Source of the DNA: Escarpia spicata
Lineage: Eukaryota > Annelida > Polychaeta > Sabellida > Siboglinidae
NCBI GenBank assembly: GCA_963995525.1
Contig: OZ023207.1
Location: 32,215,549 to 32,279,548 of the forward strand
DNA: 64,000 nt
Reading direction: 5' to 3'
Program-made: the position numbers and the translations under genes
Part shown: in pieces, positions 56,767 to 64,000 of the stretch
How the letters are laid out: each line of letters starts with the position of its first letter
How positions within the stretch are numbered: the first letter of the stretch is position 1
The notes under the pieces: generated by a model
Database searches by the model: none
What the model was told of the DNA's origin: nothing
What the model saw: the letters and a program-made list of their open reading frames with translations, nothing else

Positions 56767-59700
56767 TTATGCAACAGGGTCAGGCCGCCTCTTGCACACG
56801 AAGACACGATGATTGGAGATTGTGATGACGTACTGGAAGTCATCCCAGATAACTGTTGCGGACAAAAAGTACAATCATAAATATAAGACTATGGTTATTG
56901 GTGTTAATAAAATTTTGTTGTATTAAATATGTAAATCAATCCAGATACGTGTCCTAAAACAAATCAGCATAAAATATTTGTTTAACAAACAACCCAGATC
57001 ACTTGCACACAAAACAGAATAAAAAATCTTACCTATTCTATACACAATATATACCAACATTTGTGTGTGTGTTGAGTGACATATAAAAATAAAATGTAGA
57101 AATGTGTACAATGTTAAATACATGCTGACCCGAGCTAGCATTTTGTGGTTGATACCAAATGGATTAAATGTTCTGCAAAATTAATCTGAATCAAGACGGG
57201 AGTAAAACATGAAATGTGCAGGGAACTTTAAAGGGAGGTTATCTGTTTGTTTTTATTGTAAAATCGAGCTATACAATATAAACTCTAAATATCTGTTAAT
57301 GAAGCGTAAACAACAACAGAAATGGTGTGACTCGACGAGGGCGTTATGACGAATCGTGATACAGATACCGATGTTGTTCGTAATCAGACTTGAAGCCATG
57401 ACTTCGAAAGTGGCACGCTGCTATTTAAACAGACTGTTTCATCAACACTTAAATATCAACAACAACAAAATGATTCATAGAACATATTTTGGTGGTCAGT
57501 CTATATAGTTTATACTGTATAACATGATTTCATCACAAAGAAAGATAACCTCCTTTTAATGAAAGACACATAGAGACTCTGAGTTAACCTGAGAGTCTTC
57601 GGAAGTTGGCAGATGAGTTTGAAGACTGGAGGACTTTGAGAGAGAGTCTAGTGAGTTTCATCAACCGATCAGCCATCCCCTCATCATTCTCCAAGTCTCC
57701 ACCAGACTGAAAAAAACAAGGTAACAAGTTCACAACAACACAGACCTCCACATCCTGCACAGCCCTCCACATCCTGCACAGATCTCCACATCCTGCACAG
57801 CCCTCCACATGCTGCACAGACCTCCACATCCTGCACAGACCTCCACATCCTGCACAGACCTCCGCATCCTGCACAGCCCTCCACATTCTGCACAGACCTC
57901 CACATCCTGCACAGCCCTCCGCATCCTGCACAGACCTCCACATCCTGCACAGCCCTCCACATCCTGCACAGCCCTCCACATCCTGCAGAGCCCTCCACAT
58001 CCTGCACAGACCTCCACATCCTGCACAGCCCTCCACATCCTGCACAGCCCTCCACATCCTGCACAGACCTCCGCATCCTGCACACACCTGCACACACCTC
58101 CCCATCCTGCACATCCTGCACAGCCCTCCACATCCTGCACAGATCTCCACATCCTGCACAGACCTCCACATCCTGCACAGACCTCCGCATCCTGCACAGC
58201 CCTCCACATCCTGCACAGACCTCCACATCCTGCACAGACCTCCACATCCTGCACAGACCTCCACATCCTACACAGACCTCCACATCCTGCACAGACCTCC
58301 ACATCCTGCACAGACCTCCACATCCTACACAGACCTCCACATCCTGCACAGACCTCCACATCCTACACAGACCTCCACATCCTGCACAGCCCTCCACATC
58401 CTGCACAGACCTCCACATCCTGCACAGACCTCCACATCCCACACAGACCTCCACATCCTGCACAGACCTCCACATCCTGCACAGCCCTCCACATCCTGCA
58501 CAGACCTCCACATCCTACACAGACCTCCACATCCTGCACAGACCTCCACATCCTGCACAGACCTCCGCATCCTACACAGACCTCCGCATCCTACACAGAC
58601 CTCCACATCCTGCACAGACCTCCACATCCTGCACAGACCTCCACATCCTGCACATACCTCCACATCCCACACAGACCTCCACATCCTACACAGACCTCCA
58701 CATCCTGCACAGACCTCCACATCCCGCACAGACCTCCACATCCTACACAGACCTCCACATCCTACACAGACCTCCACATCCTACACAGACCTCCACATCC
58801 TGCACAGACCTCCACATCCTGCACAGACCTCCACATCCTACACAGACCTCCACATCCCACACAGACCTCCACATCCTGCACAGACCTCCACATCATGCAC
58901 AGACCTCCACATCCTGCACAGACCTCCACATCCCACACAGACCTCCACATCCTGCACAGACCTCCACATCCTACACAGACCTCCACATCCCACACAGACA
59001 TCCACATCCTGCACAGACCTCCACATCCTGCACAGACCTTCACATAAAATTATTATATTAGGACTATGTCCTAGAATGGTGGTTCACATCATTAAATCAC
59101 AATATCTATGTTCCATATTTGACAAGTATATATCTACTTTTCCAACTGACAAGTATATTAAACTATTATCTTGTCCGTATAGTTGTTCCCTTGTCCATAC
59201 AATATTTCAATTGTCACATGGGAAACTAACTTTCAAAAGCTATTTCTCCATAATCAGTGGACACCAATTTCTATGTATTGATGATTTTTATCAGGTAGTT
59301 GTCTGTGCTGCAAAACGGCTTGGTTGTCCAATGGACAACCAGTAGGAAAAGATTAACTTGTACTGGACAACCAGGACTTTTGAGCCCTGATGTGGTGTTT
59401 ATACGGACATTGATTTTCTGTTTCAAAAAAGGCAAATTCCATTTTGACACTTGTATAGAATTTGAACCCACCTAGATTTTAGACTTTGTGTTAATATCTC
59501 AGTACTTCTCAGTACGTCAATAATTCCACATCATTTCAGGCATATATGTAACGATATCCTGGGTTTGTTATTAACAGAGCCGCATACAACCCTTGTGTGG
59601 GCCACTCCACTCTGGAGTTTGGCAACAAAACGATTTTATTCAGAACAATACTCTCTGGCTACACCACCCCATGTCGTTCTACCAGCCACACACTACAACT

Positions 59701-61063
59701 ATCACCGTCCGCACTGAGTTCCTAACTTTGTGTACCAGCCATCTATGCTGCTACACCTCGGCCCATGGCACAGCTGGCCAACCTGGCTCCCCTGCAGGAA
59801 AACTGTTATTTCCGAGCAAAACCTACAAAAGTACATTTAAGGATGTTAGACCATAACCCAGGTCATGTAACATCATCAAAATATTTTCTTGAGGTGTAAT
59901 TATTTGACAGCAAAACAATTGTCAATCACTTACAGTCAGGACTGCGCTTATCTTCCTTCATGACAAGATGTCAGACCGACTCTAGTTTTTGCTTACAGCT
60001 ACGACAGCGCCATCTTCTTTCATGACAAGATGTCAGACCGACTCTAGTTTTTACTTACAGCTACGACAGTGCCATCTTCTTTCATGACAAGATGTCAGAC
60101 CGACTCTAGATTTTACTTACAGCTACGACAGCGCCATCTTCTTTCATGACAAGATGTCAGACCGACTCTAGTTTTTACTTACAGCTACGACAGCGCCATC
60201 TTCTTTCATGACAAGATGTCAGACCGACTCTATATTTTACTTACAGCTACGACAGCGCCATCTTCTTTCATGACAAGATGTGAGACCGACTCTAGATTTT
60301 ACTTACAGCTACGACAGCGCCATCTTCTTTCATGACAAGATGTCAGACTGACTCTATATTTTACTTACAGCTACGACAGCGCCATCTTCTTTCATGACAA
60401 GATGTCAGACCGACTCTAGTTTTTACTTACAGCTATGACAGCACCATCTTCTTTCATGACAAGATGTCAGACCGACTCTAGATTTTACTTACAGCTATGA
60501 CAGCGCCATCTTCTTTCATGACAAGATGTCAGACCGACTCTAGATTTTACTTACAGCTACGACAGCGCCATCTTCTTTCATGACAAGATGTCAGACCGAC
60601 TCTAGTTTTTACTTACAGCTACGACAGCGCCATCTTCTTTCATGACAAGATGTCAGACCGACTCTAGATTTTACTTACAGCTACGACAGCGCCATCTTCT
60701 TTCATGACAAGATGTCAGACCGACTCTAGTTTTTACTTACAGCTACGACAGCGCCATCTTCTTTCATGACAAGATGTCAGACCGACTCTAGATTTTACTT
60801 ACAGCTACGACAGCGCCATCTTCTTTCATGACAAGATGTCAGACCGACTCTAGTTTTTACTTACAGCTACGACAGCGCCATCTTCTTTCATGACAAGATG
60901 TCAGACCGACTCTAGATTTTACTTACAGCTACGACGGCGCCATCTTCTTTCATGAGAAGATGTCAGACCGACTCTAGTTTTTACTTACAGCTACGACAGC
61001 GCCATCTTCTTTCATGACAAGATGACCCACAGAGTCAGGAATGCGATCAATGCCTTGCATCAT
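56767..61063 (-). CDS. LAMTOR4: LAMTOR4, Ragulator complex subunit (three exons)
   Basis: LAMTOR4 is a roadblock-fold subunit of Ragulator, the lysosomal scaffold that recruits Rag GTPases for mTORC1 activation. Exons, in gene order: 61063-60989 (phase 0), 57706-57589 (phase 1) and 56852-56767; they join to 92 residues plus stop (human 99). Exon 1 reads MMQGIDRIPDSVGHLVMKED then GAVVA. Exon 2 opens SGGDLENDE, an exact family hallmark, and ends NFRRLS. Exon 3 reads VIWDDFQYVITISNHRVFVC then KRRPDPVA. Two adjacent ATGs are possible starts. An acceptor-like TTTTTTTTAG 14 bases upstream hints at a 5' UTR exon. The first intron is loaded with two arrays, one of them copied from exon 1 itself. Confidence 0.93.
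57739..59043. repeat. 19-bp tandem array, about 68 copies
   Basis: The unit is CCTCCACATCCTGCACAGA with CTAC, CCAC and GCC variants. It starts about 33 bases before LAMTOR4 exon 2 (in gene order), inside intron 1. Three units make 19 codons, which explains the long false frames on both strands. Confidence 0.97.
59045..59930. other. LAMTOR4 intron 1, no gene seen
   Basis: This is the stretch between the two arrays. A CAACC/GGTTGTCC-rich part at 59320-59390 (TTGTCCAATGGACAACCAG) is a short perfect palindrome and may be a dispersed repeat edge. Nothing else is supported. Confidence 0.4.
59935..61020 (-). repeat. 62-bp tandem array made from LAMTOR4 exon 1 end and its splice donor
   Basis: On the minus strand each unit reads CATCTTGTCATGAAAGAAGA, TGGCGCTGTCGTAGCT, then GTAAGTAAAAACTAGAGTCG and GTCTGA: 36 bases of coding exon 1 (HLVMKEDGAVVA) plus 26 bases of intron including the donor. 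There are about 17 copies with period 62. The real exon 1 end is the rightmost copy, and the leftmost copy (59940-59970) has diverged. Exon-derived bases are nearly unchanged in all copies. Confidence 0.95.
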
Positions 61064-62673
61064 TTTTCAGGTTTGCTAAAAAAAATGCAGCATTAGATAA
61101 TATTGTCATTGTGAGACATAGTTTATATACTTGATCTGCAAGTTTTATCTTAAATCACACTTAACCGAGTTAAACTTGCAGAGCCGTGTTCTGTGAATAG
61201 CCTGCCTGACAGTAGAAAGTGTAACTTTTCGTCGAGACTTCAGCTGAGAATACAGGGTGCAAGTTTTTCCAGTCTCTGGTAGGGGCGACAAAGAGTTGTG
61301 CCACATTATTAACAGATCGGAGATGTATCATGCATTTAACTGTTTTATAAAATAAATAATGATGAATTGTCAATCAAATTTTCAGACTTTGCCTTTGCTT
61401 TGGTGTGCAAAAGGTTAATAGAGCTACACGGGCAGGATCATTGATGGGTCAAGTTGGGAATATTTTATTTAATCATAAATTAAGTAGACCTAGTTGTAAT
61501 AAAACCTTTTTTTCTAAATCTGTAATTTTAAGAACTATACCAGATTGGAATAAATTATCTAGCAATATTATTGCGGCCTCCTCCAGTATATCATTTCGGA
61601 GTAGGCTAGACTAGAGGCACTACCCTGAACGTATTGCCTCTCATCTATCATCCATGTATTGTCCCTTCTGGGAATTTATGGATTATTTTTCAAGATTAAG
61701 AAGATTACGCTATCCATGCTGTGCATAGAGCCATAAACTATCAGTAGGAGCTACCACTCACTGGCTCTGCTCAAACGTCAAAGGCAAATTTAACCTATTA
61801 TCGCCTTCGAAAACTAATTTTATCACACCACAAAATGGTAGCAGCAATAAGAAACATAAAGACAACGATACAATTAATACATTTTCTGACATAACAGTAG
61901 TCGTCATTGCGTAATACAGTTGCATCGAGATAGATAGATACATACATTAAATAATGTAATGAAGAGTTGTCTTGTTTTTTTCTGTTTACGCCTACTGACT
62001 AGTCCTACGAGCCAGATGTTTCTCTCTCATCCTCTGTTTCCAAGATAAAATCAGCCAGATAACTGATGTATGCTTTATTATCCAGGGAACAACTGTGTAT
62101 ATACTTTTTGACTAAACGATTACTTTATTTGACTGTGTATATAATTGTGGGCTGGCCTGGCAGAATTAATTACATAGAGAAATGTGTAACTGCCTCCTAC
62201 AAAAATGTAGTTTTTAAAGTGTAATTTGTATGGTATCCGCCAGATGCGCGAAGGCTGTTTTGTTCAGTCATAGCGAGAGTATCTGGGCCAGAGATGTTTT
62301 CACCGGGGACCGTGTTTTGATTAGCCTGAAATTGTTTAGGACACGTCGATAAATCTATGTATATTGAGTATACTGAAGTTAAATTTATAAACACAAGTTC
62401 AAGGAATCTTCATATTATATCTTGAAATGTATACAGTTATGCAATATTCGTGAACTTTAATTTGACGTTACAAATAACGTAATTTTTAATTCAGAAATCT
62501 TTGAGTGTTCATTCCATGACGCGGAGTCAGCCAGGCGGTGCTGGAATGGATTGACAGGCTTTGCCAAATTAGTTGCACATTGGACATCGTAATTATGGCA
62601 CAGCTAGAGATGAGGGATTCGTGAATTGAATAATTGTGATGAACCGAAGTTGCAGAGTTAAACGCGTAACGCT
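61064..62673. other. Region between LAMTOR4 and the next gene
   Basis: This is the divergent interval between the LAMTOR4 start (minus) and the gene at 62674 (plus); the promoters of both should lie here. Apart from a LINE fragment at 61395-61615 I see no further feature. Confidence 0.45.
61395..61615 (+). pseudogene. LINE RT C-terminal fragment
   Basis: The frame reads QKVNRATRAGSLMGQVG, KTFFSKSVILRTIPDWNKLS and ASSSISFRSRLD. The order FF-S-R-TI-DWNKL then ASS-F is typical of the C-terminal end of LINE proteins. It is 5'-truncated to 70 codons. Confidence 0.65.
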
Positions 62674-63951
62674 ATGGAAAATGACGAGGACCCTCTTCAG
62701 TTTAGACACGCCTCCCTTCCAACACAGCAGGTAAAGTCTAAGACTCAACCCACTCAGTCTCACCGAGTCTCAGATTCAGTCTCATGAGCGGGGTGACCGG
62801 GTGGGGAGACGTGGATAAGGCCAACCGACCTAGCCATGTTGTTTCCATTCCAGTTAGTTGGGTGGGGTCCGGTGGTCAAGCGGTTAGAACTTACACTTTT
62901 TCAGTGCTGGACTATCGATCAGAGGAACCAGGATTTGGATCCTGGTAATGGCCATTGTGTTGAAACTTGGGCATTGTCGTTCACCCTACATTGCCTGTGA
63001 TTTTCGGTAGTGTTACTATTTAAATATTTATGTCATTGGTCCCTTTTATCTGGTGTCTGCCTTGGGAAGTAAAAACCCATGCAGGGAATTGGAAAAACCT
63101 CTCGTGGACTCACTGAGCTGGTACCCCATTCTCTAAACTCCCAGTACCAACAGTGATTTGCGGTGAATGGCATAGATCTGGATACAGTAATTACTCTGCA
63201 AGAGCCAATAGATGGGCAAACTGGGGTGAATTAAATTATTAAGTTTCAAATGGCAACAGGTGAACTTGATGCATTATATTCAAAGTAACTTATGTGGATC
63301 TGCAAATGTACATACATTTTACCTGGTTGTGATGGACCTAACAATGGTTTGTTTTTTATTTGAATAAATACTTAAATTGTCTTCAGTGTTGATTGTATCA
63401 CGTATAGTGACATCCATTGTTTCAGTGTCGACTGCGTCACTTACGGGGGATTGCTGTGAGAAATCTGACACTGAAAGGAAAGCGACCACTCCCTGGACCA
63501 CTAACACAGATACAAGTCTACTTCACACTACACCTGACCCTTCAACACCAAGGTATTTATACGTCTCTGTCACTACACCTGACCCTTCAACACCAAGGTA
63601 TTTATACGTCTCTGTCACTACATCCCACCCGTCAACACCCAGGTCTTTATACGTCTCTGTCACTACACCTGACCCTTCATCATCCATGTATTTATACATC
63701 TCTGTCACTACACCTGACCATTCAACAACCAGGTATTTATACATATCTGTCACTACACCTGACTCTTTAACAACCAGGTATTTATACATCTCTGGCACTA
63801 CATCCCACCCTTCATCATCCAGGTATTTATACATCTCTGGCACTACATCCCACCCTTCATCATCCAGGTATTTATACATCTCTGTCAGTCTAACCACTTG
63901 TCTTGTTGGTTTCCAGCTTTTTACACCAGCAACAAGATCACTGGCTCTTTG
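62674..63951 (+). CDS. Start of an unidentified gene (two exons, continues right)
   Basis: Exon 1 (62674-62730) starts ATG after TAACGCT and encodes MENDEDPLQFRHASLPTQQ, with donor CAG/GTAAAG in phase 0. Exon 2 (63917-63951) is entered through TTGGTTTCCAG and encodes LFTPATRSLAL plus two bases, with donor TTTG/GTAAGT. The gene continues past the window. I do not recognise the product. The acidic start and absence of a signal peptide suggest an intracellular N-terminus. A SINE and a 45-bp array occupy the intron. Confidence 0.55.
62871..63260 (+). mobile_element. tRNA-headed SINE, full-length
   Basis: The head GGTCCGGTGGTCAAGCGGTT (A box) and GATTTGGATCCTGG (weakened B box) are followed by GTCGTTCACCCTACATTGCC, GGTCCCTTTTATCTGGTGTC and an end GGTGAATTAAATTATTAAG. 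It shares its 3' part with the element at 17.1-18.1 kb. Confidence 0.75.
63524..63886. repeat. 45-bp tandem array, 8 copies
   Basis: The unit holds CACTACACCTGACCCTTCAA then CACCAAGGTATTTATACGTC and TCTGT. It ends about 30 bases before exon 2 of the gene at 62674. One frame would read TTPDPSTPRYLYVSV repeats, but the phase of exon 1 does not support its use. Confidence 0.93.
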
Positions 63952-64000
63952 GTAAGTCGAGAAGTCATAGTTTCAGACAGTGTGGCTACTTTTGGTAATG

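Noticed and set aside
57584..59047. Cysteine-rich GGLCRMWRSVQDVE and HRPPHPAQTS frames
   Set aside because: They come from the 19-bp array. The real LAMTOR4 exon 2 (57706-57589) only happens to be in frame with it.
63377..63955. 192-codon mucin-like frame with TTPDPSTPRYLYVSV repeats as exon 2 of the gene at 62674
   Set aside because: Exon 1 ends in phase 0, which does not fit this frame at the available acceptor. A cleaner exon with acceptor and GTAAGT donor lies at 63917-63951.

Overview
The window is eukaryotic nuclear DNA from an invertebrate animal, most likely a lophotrochozoan and plausibly a mollusc. The basis is multi-exon genes with GT-AG introns, an invertebrate-style STING lacking the vertebrate signalling tail, CR1/L2-type LINEs, a Penelope-like GIY-YIG relic, tRNA-headed SINEs and very many minisatellite arrays. 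The species cannot be fixed from the sequence alone.

Five host genes are supported by reading exons and checking that splice phases agree. (1) STING, plus strand, 487-9021: the last three exons, which form the cytosolic cyclic-dinucleotide-binding domain; the membrane exons lie left of the window. (2) GPS2, minus strand, 37362 down to 15162: nine coding exons that join in phase to 382 codons plus stop, apparently the whole protein. (3) A small secreted C-type lectin, plus strand, 46877-55222: three exons, 202 residues. (4) LAMTOR4, minus strand, 61063 down to 56767: three exons, 92 residues. (5) The start of an unidentified plus-strand gene at 62674 that leaves the right edge. A sixth, unidentified minus-strand coding exon touches the left edge (1-324).

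Most of the rest is repeats. About sixteen tandem arrays with unrelated units (17 to 71 bp) sit almost entirely in introns; the largest is a 33-bp array of about 6.1 kb in GPS2 intron 1. Several arrays can be traced to a source: 42-bp copies of the STING stop-codon region, 62-bp copies of the LAMTOR4 exon 1 end with its splice donor, 43-bp copies of a piece of SINE, and 17-bp copies of the edge of a dispersed repeat.

Mobile elements are mostly dead and often nested: CR1/L2 LINEs (22.2-24.8, 42.5-43.3 and 48.75-51.57 kb), other RT fragments (13.4, 15.3, 52.1 and 61.4 kb), a Penelope-like relic (39.9-40.5 kb), a 3-kb foldback element carrying a solo LTR with an exact 4-bp target duplication (43.3-46.3 kb), MITE-like inverted repeats and several SINEs. 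No CRISPR array, rRNA gene, convincing true tRNA gene or bacterial-type operon is present. The most unusual signal is repeated amplification of exon ends, two cases in one window (STING and LAMTOR4), beside SINE material abutting a STING splice acceptor.
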